Below, piece by piece: positions 47,229 to 58,915 of a stretch of DNA of 64,000 nt. The notes under the pieces were generated by a model, which ran no database searches, was not told where the DNA came from, and saw nothing but the letters and a program-made list of their open reading frames with translations. A program made the translations under genes and the position numbers. This DNA is from Periconia sp. R9002. Taxonomy: Eukaryota > Ascomycota > Dothideomycetes > Pleosporales > Periconiaceae. The stretch lies in NCBI GenBank assembly GCA_023627715.1, contig JAMAHW010000091.1:62001-126000 (forward strand), written 5' to 3'. How positions within the stretch are numbered: the stretch's first letter is position 1; each line of letters starts with the position of its first letter.

Positions 47229-49086
47229 ATGTCTGTCTCAGCGGCGTTGAAGAGCAGGTGTCGCCGCCCAAGCTACCTGAACAAGATCGCCAAAGCTGAG
47301 GACCTACTACACCATTTCCCCAACGGAGCCTACATCGGATGGAGCGGCTTTACCGGCGTTGGGTATCCTAAAAAGATCCCAACTGCGCTTGCCGACCACG
47401 TCGAGAAAAACAACTTGCAAGGTCAGCTGAAGTACAACCTGTTTGTGGGTGCGTCCTCAGGTGCGGAGACGGAGAACAGGTGGGCTAGGCTTAATATGAT
47501 TGAGAGGAGGAGTCCCCACCAGGTCGGAAAGGTATGATGATCACTTGGATCGTGACCTTCGCATTCATAACTGACTTTTTGCTGTCAGGAAATCGCCAAA
47601 GGTATCAATAATGGCCAAATCAAATTCTTCGACAAACACTTGAGCATGTTCCCCGTCGATCTCATGTACGGCTATTACACTCTCAACAAGCCGCAAAACA
47701 AATTAGACGTCACTATTGTCGAAGCATCCGCCATCACTGAGGATGGTGGCATCATCCCTGGGGCGTCGGTTGGGGCTTCGCCCGAACTGATCCAGATGGC
47801 GGACAAGGTAAGTTAAAAAAACATAGATGTATAAAACAACATTCTAAAGTAAGCTCTCCAGATCATCATAGAACTCAACACCGCTGCCCCATCCTTTGAA
47901 GGCTTGCACGACATCACCATGACCGATCTCCCACCGCGCAGGAAACCCTATCTCATCATGAGCCCTGAAGACCGCATCGGCACACCCCACATTCCAGTCG
48001 ACCCCGAAAAGGTCGTGGCAATCGTTGAAAGCGACTACCCCGATCAGACACAGCCGAATGCACCCGAAGACGACACCAGCAGGGCGATTGCTGGAAACTT
48101 GATTGAGTTTTTGCAACACGAAGTCAAACATGGCCGACTCCCCCCCAACCTTCTCCCCCTCCAGAGTGGCATTGGAAACATTGCCAACGCCGTTGTAGGC
48201 GGTCTCGCAGTAAGACTCTTCCTTGCCAAATATCAGCACAACCTAATCACCCAATCCACAGTCCGGCGGCGCAAACTTCAAGAACCTTCAAGTCTGGACC
48301 GAAGTCCTCCAAGACTCCTTCCTCGATCTATTCGATTCCGGAAATCTCGATTTCGCAACCGCAACCTCGATTCGCTTCTCTCCGGACGGTTTCAAGCGTT
48401 TCTACAAGGACTGGGACCACTACGCACCCAAGCTCCTTCTTCGCTCGCAACAAGTGTCGAACTCGCCTGAAATCATCCGCCGTCTCGGCGTGATCGGCAT
48501 GAACACCCCCGTGGAAGTAGATATCTACGCGTAAGTGCTGCCCTGTGCCATGTCCCGGGCGTGAAAACATCCCAAGTTGACCTTCACTAACGATACTCCC
48601 TCAATTAGACACGCAAACTCCACCTGCGTAATGGGCTCACGCATGCTCAACGGTCTCGGAGGATCCGCCGATTTCCTGCGATCCGCCAAATACAGCATCA
48701 TGCACACGCCGTCGACGCGTCCATCCAAGACCGACCCCACCGGCGTATCCTGCATCGTCCCCATGTGCACCCACATCGACCAAACCGAACACGACCTCGA
48801 CGTCATTGTCACCGAGCAGGGTCTCGCAGACGTCCGTGGCTTGTCTCCTCGCGAGCGTGCCCGCGTCATCATCGACAAGTGCGCCCACCCCGACTACAAG
48901 CCCATCCTTAAGGACTACTTTGAGAAGGCCGAGTTTGAATGTCTTAGGAAGGGCTGGGGACACGAGCCGCATTTGCTTTGGAATAGCTTTGATATGCATC
49001 GCAGCCTTTTAGAGCAGGGAACAATGAAGCTTAAATCTTGGAATTATAAGAGCTCTGAGGAGGGTATGGAGAGTTCTAAGTTGTAA
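47229..49086 (+). CDS. ach1: Acetyl-CoA hydrolase / succinyl-CoA:acetate CoA-transferase
   Basis: Mitochondrial CoA-transferase that moves CoA from succinyl-CoA (or acyl-CoA) to acetate, recycling acetate into acetyl-CoA. Five exons: 47229-47531, 47589-47807, 47862-48209, 48262-48530 and 48609-49086 (introns 52-78 bp); 538 aa, near the family's usual length of about 525. Recognisable blocks are [78 protein letters not shown] [52 protein letters not shown] and [18 protein letters not shown]. The first residues can serve as a short mitochondrial targeting peptide. Intact and housekeeping in character. Confidence 0.97.
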
Positions 49087-50229
49087 AAAGTGTATTTTTC
49101 CGTAATTAGGCTCATCATTGGCGTATAAATTAAATAAATCATCAGACTCATGGTACGAAGATACTGGTCAAAGATACATCCCTGGCAAAAAGATTACTTA
49201 AAAAAACTTGAGGACAAGAGTGCATGACGAGAAGTATAGATTTAGTCGCAAGTCCTTTCCGAGGCTGAATCTAGCCTTGCGTAACTCCACTTCCCTTTCA
49301 CGTGGGTAAGAAATTAGGAGCATTACTTCTGTGTCGTGGTGAGTTCCCATTTAGCGTATGGAAGTCAGGTCCGTTCACCAAAACCATGACCACGAAGACT
49401 ATGACCATAAAGATTCAGGATGATTGTAATTAACAGGTTGAGCGTTTCAATTTTCATACGTCAATTGCGATCCCCAGATATCTGCACCCAGTCTGGTCCA
49501 TCTTCAAACATTCTCGCAGTTCTCTGTCCGCCACAGAAATTCCTCACTTATGATGAAGGCACCAAATCCCCCAAATATGCTCCTGCAGCATATTTCATGC
49601 GAACTATCTAGCTTCCCAGTTTTGGAGCGGCTCTGGTGCTCGATTCAGCAACTTGATGCGTGAGGGGTGCGACTTCCTCTAGATGGGGAATCCACCACCT
49701 TCGCGACTTCCATCATACCAAGAGGACAGCTAAGTGCTCAGAATGAATCAGGCTCTCTCCTTTCTTCATGTAACATCTCCCTTCATTCATGTTTCATCAA
49801 AAGGTCCCTTTGTAAATCAGAAAAAAATTCGTACCCACTCCTTTCGTTCCGCCATTCTCCTGACCGCCTTTTGCGGCTCTGTTCAAGCCCGGTTTTGTTT
49901 TCTTTCTTTCATGCATTGCGAGGCGCCTGTGCCGTGGATACATATGATCAATGGGATCAGTGATCAATGAGATCACCTGAGGATTCACGATATGGCGTTT
50001 TGCATGGTCTCACGGTTTTATGGTTTATGGCTCTCATGAGTTCACTTCAGATGCGGACATCTGGTTTTTCGGGCAATGGGCAGATGCTATGGCACGTGAC
50101 CTGGTCATGTGACTCTTGGCGCTAGTGCCTATTACTTCCCTGTACGATAGCTCACTGATACACCAACAATTCACTTCATTTCTACTACTTTTGATCCTTT
50201 CTTGGTTTCCCGGGCTGGGCCCTTGCACG
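49087..50229. other. Gene-free interval
   Basis: ach1 3' flank and upstream flank of the acidic-protein gene. Several ORFs of 60-100 codons overlap without any recognisable motif. Sequence near 50090-50115 has two tcacgtgac-like palindromes (cacgtgacctggtcatgtgac), a possible bHLH-type site. Confidence 0.35.
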
Positions 50230-50862
50230 ATGGCCCCAAGTAGGGAGCATCACACCGCTTCCCCTTACACCACGAGAAGTACCTGCAGGCCTCTCTTTGT
50301 TCTTGACAGTGAAGACGAGCTTGTTCAGGGATCGACTAAACGCCGCAAGACTATCGTCGTTCTTGACAGTGACGATGAGTCTGATCAAGAATCGATTAAT
50401 TTTCATCGTTCTCGAAAAGTCTCGCGGATTGACAACGGAAATAATTGGTCCGACGACGAATACATTGATTCAGACCCCGACGGTGATGACATCCACTCAG
50501 ACTTCGACTTCAAAGATCCGGATGGCGAGATTGACTTGGAGCTCACAGACTTGAATAAGGGGCTATTCATCCGCATTCTAGATCCAGAATTGTGCCTCCT
50601 GGAAGAGGATGACGGGGAAGAGGATGTGGCACAAGATGATTACACGATTGACGGCAATTGTGGTACATTCTCTGGAGTATTGAAAATTCCCCCGAGGTTC
50701 TTGAGAAATCTGGGCAATTCTCAGTGCGGCTCGCAAAGCTTTCGACACCCAGGCCAGGAACAAGATGAAGGCATTGAACAATTTCGAAAACAAGTCAGGG
50801 ACATCATTGTTACACTCAAGGCCAAGGCCCTAGAGGATTCCGCTTCGGTCATTTTCACTTGA
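50230..50862 (+). CDS. Acidic protein with duplicated SUMO-interaction-like motif
   Basis: Protein of 210 aa if started at the ATG at 50230 (MAPSREHH); an in-frame ATG at 50116 would add a hydrophobic leader. It carries two copies of a hydrophobic-plus-acidic motif, LFVLDSEDEL and IVVLDSDDES, exactly 60 bp apart and each followed by related sequence, so one arose by duplication. Such V-V-L-D-S-acidic stretches fit the consensus of SUMO-interaction motifs. A strongly acidic stretch follows (YIDSDPDGDDIHSDFDFKDP), then a less charged C-terminal part with no known domain. I cannot name a family; nuclear location and SUMO binding are inference. Confidence 0.5.
   Translation: MAPSREHHTASPYTTRSTCRPLFVLDSEDELVQGSTKRRKTIVVLDSDDESDQESINFHRSRKVSRIDNGNNWSDDEYIDSDPDGDDIHSDFDFKDPDGEIDLELTDLNKGLFIRILDPELCLLEEDDGEEDVAQDDYTIDGNCGTFSGVLKIPPRFLRNLGNSQCGSQSFRHPGQEQDEGIEQFRKQVRDIIVTLKAKALEDSASVIFT
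50299..50400 (+). repeat. 60-bp internal coding duplication
   Basis: The string gttcttgacagtga occurs at 50299 and again at 50359, and similarity continues for about 40 bp (gagcttgttcagggatcgact versus a diverged copy). It produces the two SUMO-interaction-like motifs of the acidic protein. Confidence 0.75.
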
Positions 50863-50886
50863 AACTACAAAGCAATCTTGTCAAGC

Positions 50887-51099
50887 ATGTCCGAAATGGC
50901 CCTGCTTTCGCATATCCTTTCCGGGGTACCGCATACGACTGCTTTGATTCTCGGGAAGACTGGGGTCACTTTTGCCGACCTCCTTGAATTACCAAAGCTG
51001 CCCGTGGAGATTTTGTGTCAAAAAGGGGTATACTTGGATGCATTGAAACAGGAAGAAAGGAGCTTCTTTACGTGGGCTCTGCAATCGGCCCTCACGTGA
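50887..51099 (+). CDS. Unclassified short ORF after the acidic-protein gene
   Basis: Seventy codons from an ATG 24 bp after the preceding stop. The sequence looks protein-like and helical (LLSHILSGVPHTTALILGKT; LLELPKLPVEILCQ; EERSFFTWALQSAL). It may be a separate small gene, or the last exon of the acidic-protein gene if an intron removes the stop at 50860-50862. No family recognised. Confidence 0.35.
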   Translation: MSEMALLSHILSGVPHTTALILGKTGVTFADLLELPKLPVEILCQKGVYLDALKQEERSFFTWALQSALT

Positions 51100-51606
51100 A
51101 TATATATATAATGTTATCACCGTGTTGTCCCATTCACGTGACCGGATCATCGCTTCATGTTCCCCGATATTTATACGCCCCGTTTACGCCCCCATCTCGC
51201 CCTGTCCGACCTTTTGTTCTCAGCCCGCGGTCTGCAAAAGACTATTGGCTATATAAGCTCATGCGAGGACAGCACGTCGCTGCCTACTGGTGTTGCCTGA
51301 AGGATTCGGTTCCTTGCTACGTGCTTTCCTTCCTCATCATACCGTGGAATTGCGCATTTGCGTATACTGCTCATCGCGCAAAGCAAGTTCCAACGCCGTG
51401 TTAATACTTCAGTTCGATGACTGCCATCGGTTTTATATTGACCGCCGATATCTTGATAAAGGGAATTGAGGAACCTAGCCGACTCTTGTATTTTCATCCA
51501 ACACAGCTTGTTACGATTGATCGATCACCCGCCCACGAGATAGATGAATAAATAAATCACTTACGACGACAACGTTCATACTCTCCAGCAATTATAGCAG
51601 CACAAT
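51100..51606. other. Gene-free interval
   Basis: Promoter region of the F-box-like gene. ORF 51015-51404 has no recognisable motif. A short alternating tatatata run lies at 51101-51110. Confidence 0.35.
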
Positions 51607-52614
51607 ATGGCCCGCATCTCTAACCCCACACCTCACAGCAGCAAACTCCTCCAGCTTCCCACCGAACTCCGCCTCCACATCTACAGTTTCATGACACTCT
51701 ATCCCCTCTCCTCCGATTCCATCCTCTGGTTCGGCGCCTACTACTCCTGCCGCACCCTCCACTCCGAAATGCACGCCTTCCTGCAATCCATCCCACCCGA
51801 CAAACTCATCGCCGAGGAAGAAATCTCCGACGAAGAAATATCCGAAGTAGATCCTGACGCGTATCCCCTGGCAATCGACATCGACAGCGACAGCGACATC
51901 GACACCGAACCAACCCAAGAACCGCTGTACAACTCAACAGTAGGCCTCTACAGAGGCGACCAGCTCCTAAAAAACCTCTACCTCGCCGACATAACCCCGT
52001 CCCTCAACGCCTTCAACCTCATCTCGAAAGTCACAGTTCGGCTAGAGATCCCACTGTCCAACTTCAAGATCGAATGGGATCCTCTACGCTTCCCAATGAT
52101 ACTCTACCGCAGAACCTGGCTCCATCCGCAAACCCCTCTCTCCTTCCTGCTGCGAACCTGGGCGAAACCACCGGGACATCATTTCTTAACCCCGCTGCTG
52201 GGGTTGTACGTTAATCACGTGCAATTTACGTTGTTATCGGGCCAGCATTGGTGTGAGCCGTTTACAGGGTTTGAGGGGGATATGGCGGATGGGCTTGTCA
52301 TGCCGTTTATCTTGCACCGAGCGGTGCATGTTAACGTTGTGACTGTCACGCTTGAGGTGCCTGAGGAGACGTGGGCGGAGAGTAGAACGCTTGATCCGGT
52401 TGAGAAGGTGAAGGTTGTGGATTGGAGAAGGAGGTTGTGCGTGGAATTTACGGTGACGGAGACGGTGGGTAGGGAGGGGGGTGTGATTCAGAAGAGGTTT
52501 GCTGCGAAGAGGAGGGGGTTTGAGGCGGTGGGGTGGGGGGAGTGGATAGGGAGGAGGGTGAGGAGGGAGGGGAGTGTGTGTCGGGGATTCTTTTCTAAGG
52601 GCTCTGCTGGATGA
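51607..52614 (+). CDS. F-box-like protein
   Basis: Single-exon protein of 335 aa. The N-terminus has an F-box-like stretch, SKLLQLPTELRLHIYSFM, as in many fungal F-box/LRR or RNI-like proteins that recruit substrates to SCF ubiquitin ligases. It is followed by a short acidic segment (AEEEISDEEISEVDPD; DIDSDSDIDTE) and a C-terminal domain with LLRTWAKPPGHHFLTPLLG and VDWRRRLCVEFTVTETVG that I cannot assign. The coding strand is C-rich and nearly G-free in the first half, then switches to G-rich near 52200. The substrate is unknown. Confidence 0.72.
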   Translation: MARISNPTPHSSKLLQLPTELRLHIYSFMTLYPLSSDSILWFGAYYSCRTLHSEMHAFLQSIPPDKLIAEEEISDEEISEVDPDAYPLAIDIDSDSDIDTEPTQEPLYNSTVGLYRGDQLLKNLYLADITPSLNAFNLISKVTVRLEIPLSNFKIEWDPLRFPMILYRRTWLHPQTPLSFLLRTWAKPPGHHFLTPLLGLYVNHVQFTLLSGQHWCEPFTGFEGDMADGLVMPFILHRAVHVNVVTVTLEVPEETWAESRTLDPVEKVKVVDWRRRLCVEFTVTETVGREGGVIQKRFAAKRRGFEAVGWGEWIGRRVRREGSVCRGFFSKGSAG

Positions 52615-54069
52615 GGGGGCTTCGATGGGTGTGTGGTGGATGTTTAGGAGGTTCATAATATTGTGCGTTCAAAGTTAGCTACATGCAACTAGGATAGCTA
52701 CAGTACATAGTTATCTTCTCAATACGCTACGGCACGCGGTATCTCGATAATAGACAGCTCTGTATATGGAGTTTAATATCCGGCATTTTTCTTCCTCGGG
52801 ATATCTGAGATATAGTGTCCTCTGTCTGCTTCTGGCCTCCGTTCAATTCCTCTATTGATGATCAATGCCGGCACTAAGATCCATCTTTTTCTCTCAATTT
52901 TATGCGTTGATGTCTATCGGCCAATGGCTGCAATTCCTCCCATTCCCTTGTAGACGTTTGAAAACAATTGGACCCATTTGCAGGAGAATTTTTGTAGTAC
53001 TGTTCTAGCGGGCTGCGAGGCAAGAAGTGGAGAAATGCTGGTACGTTGAGCTAAGTAAGCCCTGACATTGATGTCTGTAGGGCTGACACTTAGCGCATAG
53101 TCAGATGCCAGATGCCCGTCACCGGTTTTTATGCTGCGGATTCCTGAAACTGTGCCCTTTGTACATACTGGGCAACTATCAACAAACGTGATTGCATGCC
53201 TAAAAGCCTACTTACGTCGTATAAGCAGAAAAACAACAAAATAAGAAAGCTGAAGTTCATCCCCGGTCTAGGGGGCTATGCGGAGGCAAGGAGTAAGTTA
53301 AGGCGACACGACGAGTGGGAAACTAGGTTTGTCTGCGCAAAGCTTACAGAGCCTCAACTCGCGGCGTTTGAAACGTGCAAAGATGCAGCCAATGGCATAA
53401 GGTTGGCATGATGCCGCAAGCCACGGCTCAACGGCAAATGTGATCAACAAGGCAAGCTACTGGTACCTACATGTGTTCCTGCTTGGGAGTGGCTGCGCTA
53501 TAAAAGGAGTTGAGGATTGGGGGCGTGGATGGTAAGGACACCCAATGCGCCTCAACACGAGTCAGCGGAGAGTGAACAGCGCCGTGGGAGAGAAGCCTTT
53601 CGTGGGAAGACCTGTGCAAGAGGGATGTGGACTAGACTGCTAGTAGTCAGTGGTGAGACGGGTCAACTGGTGGAAACAAAGCTGCGCGCGAGAGAGAAAC
53701 AGAGCGAGTTTTGCAGCATCCCCCCGCCAAGCCGGGGCCCCACTGGTCGAGGTCGAGGTTGTCCTGTGTTGACGACATGCACCAACGGCCGGCCTTCAAC
53801 GGCATGTGCATAGCTCCATAGCTAGTACCTCACATACACCTACATAGACCAGAGCTCCGCGCCGCGCTCGCCCGTTTTGTTCATTCCATTTTATATTTTT
53901 TCGTCATTCACACATATCGCTCCCTCTTTTTCTCTCTCTTGCTTTTAAGCCTCTGGATCGCGTCCAGCCACTTCCTTTCCTAAACCACCACCAACTCCAC
54001 GCGCATCAACCAATCCATTGTACCACAACCATCACCAACACAACCTCCAAACCAACCACCACCACCACA
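52615..54069. other. Gene-free interval
   Basis: No gene supported; short ORFs at 53196-53813 have no family features. The last 200 bp are pyrimidine-rich (53890-53950 and 53980-54069) and look like the leader of the thioesterase gene. Confidence 0.4.
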
Positions 54070-55080
54070 ATGCACCTCCACCTCCTCCCCCTCTCCACCC
54101 TCCTCCTCATCCCACGCATCCTCTCGACCCCCGTCCCACCACCACCCACGCCTCCCCTCACCCCCCTCCCCCTCCTCATCTGGCACGGCCTAGGCGACAA
54201 CTACGCAGCCGACGGCCTCCAATCCGTCGGCACCCTCATCAACCAAACCATCCCCAACACAACCATCTACTACATCCGCCTCGACGAAAACCCCGATTCC
54301 GACCGCACCGCCACCTTCCTGGGCAACCTCACCACCCAACTCGCCCAAGTCTGCACCGACCTCGCCTCGCACCCAGTCCTCTCGACCGCGCCCGCCGTCA
54401 ACGCCCTCGGCTTCTCGCAAGGCGGCCAGTTCCTCCGCGCCTACGTCGAGCGCTGCAACAACCCCCCCGTCCGCAACCTCGTCACCTTCGGCAGCCAGCA
54501 CAACGGCATCGTCAAGTACCAGATCTGCGGCGCCACCGACTGGCTATGCAAAGCGTACATTGGGATCCTCAAAGCCAACACATGGGGTGCGTGGGTCCAA
54601 GCGCATCTCGTCCCAGCACAATATTTCCGCTCTACAGACGAAGAGACCGGTGAACCGTCAGAAGAATACCTCGAAAACTCCAACTTCCTCGCCGACGTCA
54701 ACAACGAGCGTTCCACCAAGAACAAAACCTACGCCCGCAACCTCGCGAGTCTCAATAAATTCGTCATGTATGTCTTCGAAGACGACGAAACGGTGATTCC
54801 GAAGGAGAGCGGCTGGTTCGCGCAGACGAACATGACGAGTGGGGAAGTCACGCATCTGAGGAATCGCACGATTTACGAGGAGGATTGGATTGGGTTGAGG
54901 ACGTTGGATGAGAAGGGTGGGTTGGTGTTTGAGAGTACCGAGGGGGGGCATATGCAAATCAGTGATGAGGTGCTGGTGGATGTTGCGGAGAAGTACTTTG
55001 CACCTGTTGACGCTAGGTTGTTGAATGAGGAACCGCCGTCGCCGCGTGCGAGTCGCGGGAGGGAGAATATGGAGTTATAG
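54070..55080 (+). CDS. ppt1: Palmitoyl-protein thioesterase (PPT1-type)
   Basis: Secretory/vacuolar alpha/beta hydrolase that removes palmitate from cysteines of proteins. Single exon, 336 aa. A hydrophobic signal peptide (MHLHLLPLSTLLLIPRILS) precedes PLPLLIWHGLGDNY, the characteristic oxyanion region. The nucleophile elbow is NALGFSQGGQFLRAYVERCN (Ser in GFSQG), then VRNLVTFGSQHNGI and WLCKAYI. The catalytic acid is probably in VFEDDETVIPKESG and the His in EGGHMQI. Glycosylation sites NTT, NLT and NMT fit secretion. The coding strand is C-rich in the first half and G-rich in the second. Complete. Confidence 0.95.
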   Translation: MHLHLLPLSTLLLIPRILSTPVPPPPTPPLTPLPLLIWHGLGDNYAADGLQSVGTLINQTIPNTTIYYIRLDENPDSDRTATFLGNLTTQLAQVCTDLASHPVLSTAPAVNALGFSQGGQFLRAYVERCNNPPVRNLVTFGSQHNGIVKYQICGATDWLCKAYIGILKANTWGAWVQAHLVPAQYFRSTDEETGEPSEEYLENSNFLADVNNERSTKNKTYARNLASLNKFVMYVFEDDETVIPKESGWFAQTNMTSGEVTHLRNRTIYEEDWIGLRTLDEKGGLVFESTEGGHMQISDEVLVDVAEKYFAPVDARLLNEEPPSPRASRGRENMEL

Positions 55081-55733
55081 GCTATGTGCGTTTTGTTTTT
55101 CTTTTTTCGTTGTTTTGGGTTTTTCTCATGGGAATCGGTAAAGGGACCGTTTTTTTTTCCTCCTAATCGCAAACGGGGGAACAATCGGCGTTTTTTTCAG
55201 GGACTTTACGGTGCCCTTTTTTTGGCTGGGAGGGATTCACACGGATGTACTTATCGTCACCGTGGGCGTTTTTTGGGTCTTTGTGATTCTTCGGGGATCA
55301 ATTCGGTACATACATAATACCTTCTCGTGTATGTATGTAGTATGCTGGGGTTTTCTACTATCGAAGGGGTGGGGGATTGGTTTGTACAAAGTTTGCGGTT
55401 GCTTGATAGTAGCAATTGATATTATCTTACATGCATCTACTACTTGCATGTGGTTTAATTTGGCGATGTCAAGTGTTTTTTTTTTCGGGGGATTTCTATG
55501 ATTTGTCTCTCGTGCAACGGAATCAAAAGGAAACAAGTGGTATTCTCATTCTCGTGATATGGACATTCTGGTAGGTAGGTAGTCGAGAAACATGGAACTT
55601 GTCTGCGAAGTTTGAACACACCAACGCCTCCCAAAACGCCCGATACAATGTACCCTTTGCAAAAGAAGAAGAAGAAGACGAAGAAGTAGGAATTTCTCAG
55701 ACTTTGCCTCTTTCCGAGGAATAACGAGGGAGA
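55081..55733. other. T-rich 3' intergenic region
   Basis: The region between convergent ppt1 and the L1-family gene stops. It has T-rich runs (for example ttttttttcc at 55150 and ttttttttttcgg at 55476) and a gaagaagaagaagacgaagaag tract at 55664-55685. No gene seen. Confidence 0.5.
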
Positions 55734-57019
55734 TCATTCAGGGACCACACTTTTCGGGACATCCTGGAGCGCCGCCTGCTTCAACTTGTCCCGCTTCTCC
55801 TTGTTCTCCTTGCTGATGGAGCTCTTGTCCTTGTCCTCCTTTGATCGCCTCTTCTTCCTCTTCGCCGGCGCATTGCCCCGCTCGATGTTCTTGAGCAGAT
55901 TGAAATCTTCTTCTGTCATGACGTCCTTTGCCCACTCCTCCCACTTCCTCTTCTTGAGCGCCTTTTCACCCTCGCTTTGGCCGATGGCGAGCTTGGGTTC
56001 CTCCTCCAGAACCTGCGAGTCGTCCACCCACATCTCCTCGAAGACCCAAATGGGCAGCGCCTTGGTGGTAGGACCCTTGATTTCCAAACGCCGCACGTTG
56101 CGCCACGAACGCGGGACAAATCGAGAGATTACCTCATTGGATACGGCTTCGACGTTGTCCCTGAGCTGTTCTGGCGTCATGGAGAGCCTGCCGACCTTGA
56201 TGGAGGTATTTAATGACGGGCTCATGCTCACGTACGTTGAGTGCAGCGCGGATTTGATCTCGTGGCCAACCAAAAGGGGTGAGCCGATGTCGTCCACGGG
56301 TTTTCCGGTCTTTGTATTGAGCATTGAGCCCATAGTCAGGTCAATTGGGATGGGCCGCCGGGATTTTGTGCCATAGAAGGTTTTGCCAAGGAAGTCGGCG
56401 GCGATCTTGATGATGCGCCTGTCGACCATGAAGACGTCGTATTCGGCGAGGAGCTGTCGTTTGGATTCATAGGTCTTGTACTTCTTCTTGAGCTTGTCGA
56501 GGCCAATGACACGCCCGATCTTGGGGCGGACTTCATCGGGGAATCGGGGGTCCGCAACGAGGTCTTTGTAGGCGCGTTGCGGGTCTTTGCAGAAGATGCA
56601 TACTTTGATGTTGTCGTTGTAAATGGAATGAGGGATTTTTCTGGGGGCAAGATTAGCTCTCTGGCTGCGCGGGCGCAAAAAAAAAACGCAGCATGTAGTT
56701 GCTGGTGAAGAGCTCACATTCTGGCCGGCTTCAATCGATGGGAATCGTGGATGTGGGTTTTTGTGGCAAGGTTCAAGAAAATGGGCTCGTCGCCAGCTCC
56801 TACGTGATCATCATCTGCGAGCAAATTCTTCTTGTCGGCCTTCTCTTCCTTGGACTCCGCATGCTTTAACATATGGTAATGGAGCGCTATAGAGGCTCTG
56901 TAGACCTGCGCGGGGTCGAGCTTGTAGGGTGATTCCTTGGGACCATTGGAAGCTGCAGGCACTTCGGGTGCCTTCTTCGTCGCCAAGTCGGTTTTGGTGG
57001 TAGGATTTGGGTCTGTCAT
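55734..57019 (-). CDS. L1-family ribosome biogenesis factor (Cic1/Utp30-like)
   Basis: Nucleolar protein of the ribosomal protein L1 fold, 402 aa in two exons (57019-56718, 56640-55734; 77 bp intron with GTGAGC donor and CCCCAG acceptor). Exon 1 has the Cic1/Utp30-type KLDPAQVYRASIALHYHMLK and DEPIFLNLATKTHIHDSHRL; exon 2 joins as ARIKIPHSIYNDNIKVCIFC, then GRVIGLDKLKKKYKTYESKR, DVFMVDRRIIKIAADFLGKT and SPLLVGHEI. The C-terminus is a Lys/Arg/Glu tail (KRKKRRSKEDKDKSSISKEN) typical of nucleolar assembly factors. Yeast Cic1/Nsa3 acts in 60S and Utp30 in 40S assembly; I cannot choose between them. Confidence 0.88.
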
Positions 57020-58915
57020 GGTTCCTGGAGGGTCAACGTGAAGAGTTTAGTAGTTCGGCCGGCCGAGTTCATGAAAATTCACGGCGCCAGCATAGCGGCG
57101 AGGCCAAAAATTTCGGCGGGGCGGTAGAACGATTCTCCGAAGGCGGAGCACCTCCAGCCAATCAAGCGCGTCGATTGCTGTACGGTGAGAAGACACGCGA
57201 CGTCGGGGTGGAGTGGAGCGGAGTCTCTTCCCAATCCATCTTCAGGTTCCTGCGGCACAGTGCACATGTGCCTTGTCATCATGCAGTGAGACTGGACTGT
57301 CATCGAGTGTCAATTGATGGCAGGATATGATGAGGTTTATTCCATATCATATTTTGAGCCTCGTGGATACAATTTACCGGTACATAGGTACATATATGCA
57401 GTTGGCAGAGAACTCAGCAGAGGTGGAATGGTGTGTATTTTTGGAGCAAAGAATGGGCTTGGATGCTTCCAACCTAAGCCTGCGGATTGCTTCAAGCCGA
57501 AACCGATGAGACCGAGCTTCGCCCTAGGGCAGCACTTGATATGTATGTAATACTCATTACAACTCGCCGTGCGTTTCGACGCGTCCATGACATGACTTGA
57601 CCGTGTTGCACCGCGACGTCGATCGACGCGTAGAAAGAAAAAAAAGTTTCAACCATACTGGAAGCGTCACCAGAGTGGATTCTTTTGCACAAACTTTTTT
57701 TTTTCGTGTGCTCCGTGACGGGTTTGGGGGAAACGCCTGTCCCACCTGGTTGCATTTCGGGCTGGCTTTCTGCAGGTCATTCTTTGCAGGCGGAGGCGGT
57801 AAATAGCAAAGGCATCCTAAAGGGCTGCTGCAAGTGACAGGCTGAAAATGCATGGATAGAGCAAGGAAAGTGGTACACGAGAGCCAATTGCACATTTGGG
57901 CACCATAGAATAACCGATTGGTAGCTTCCTAAGATGAGGGATGGGGATGTATTGTTGCGAACTCCGCAACGCAAATAGCAGTTGGTGCGCGGGTGATTAA
58001 CCTGAAATCGTGTACAGTACACAGAGACAGCGCAGCGCGGCACGGAGAGGTGATTGAGTGCATGACGAGACAGATTGTGCACCAACAACCAGGCAGTTAC
58101 AGTCTCAATGTTGGACAGAAACTAGTCAAGCAGGGCAGAGCATACACACATGAATGATGATAATAATAAGTAAGAGGGGGCTGGGACGGACGGGACAGCG
58201 AAAAAAGGCACGGTCATAGCCGAACGACCGAGTAAAAGCAACCATACATTCTGTACCAGCATGACGAATTACGTTAACCTATAGTATGTACTGTAACCAA
58301 GTATCGTGCTCGTGCTCAGGTCCTAAATACGGTTTGGTACCTAGCTAGGTACACCTCGTCCATGTATGTAACCAAACTCCAAACAAAGGCGCCTCGCCGA
58401 CCATAGAAACAAATGCGGTGAACAAAGACCTGCTGCTTGGGTGCCACCGGAATCAGCTGCAAAACGCAACATGGAGCACAAAGCAACGTGGACAAGTTAT
58501 CACCACGGAATCGTAACATTCGATAGATCTGTGCACGTATGTATTGTAATGGTAATTGTGCCGTGTGGAGAAATTCCAGCTACCGTGTCCAAGCGCTTCT
58601 TCGCGTCTAGTCAACCCTCCACCTCGCGTGTCGCGACACACGCACATCATATCCTTGGCTTCCCACCCGACTCTTCTTCACCTCCAACCTGACCTCATGG
58701 CCGCTTCTTCCTGACCTCCTTTCCGGCCATTCTCCTCCTCTCCCTCTCTCCTTCTCTACAACCTCTCTCTCCATCAACCCGCTGTTCCATCTGTCGGCTG
58801 CCCACCCCGAGAGAGGTACAGGCATAGTCAAGTGCTACACTGCACGTCGACCGTACGTACGTATAGACACAAGTATACACGCCTTGCCAGCGCGTTTGCA
58901 CCCCCAGTCCTTGCC
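57020..58915. other. Gene-free interval between divergent genes
   Basis: Nearly 1.9 kb between the divergent L1-family and FHA genes. Short ORFs show no coding character. The right end (58670-58800) is C/T-rich leader-like sequence before the FHA gene. No RNA gene recognised. Confidence 0.4.

Noticed and set aside
54018..54653. 211-codon ORF rich in His, Pro and Arg
   Set aside because: Shadow frame of the C-rich first half of the thioesterase gene.
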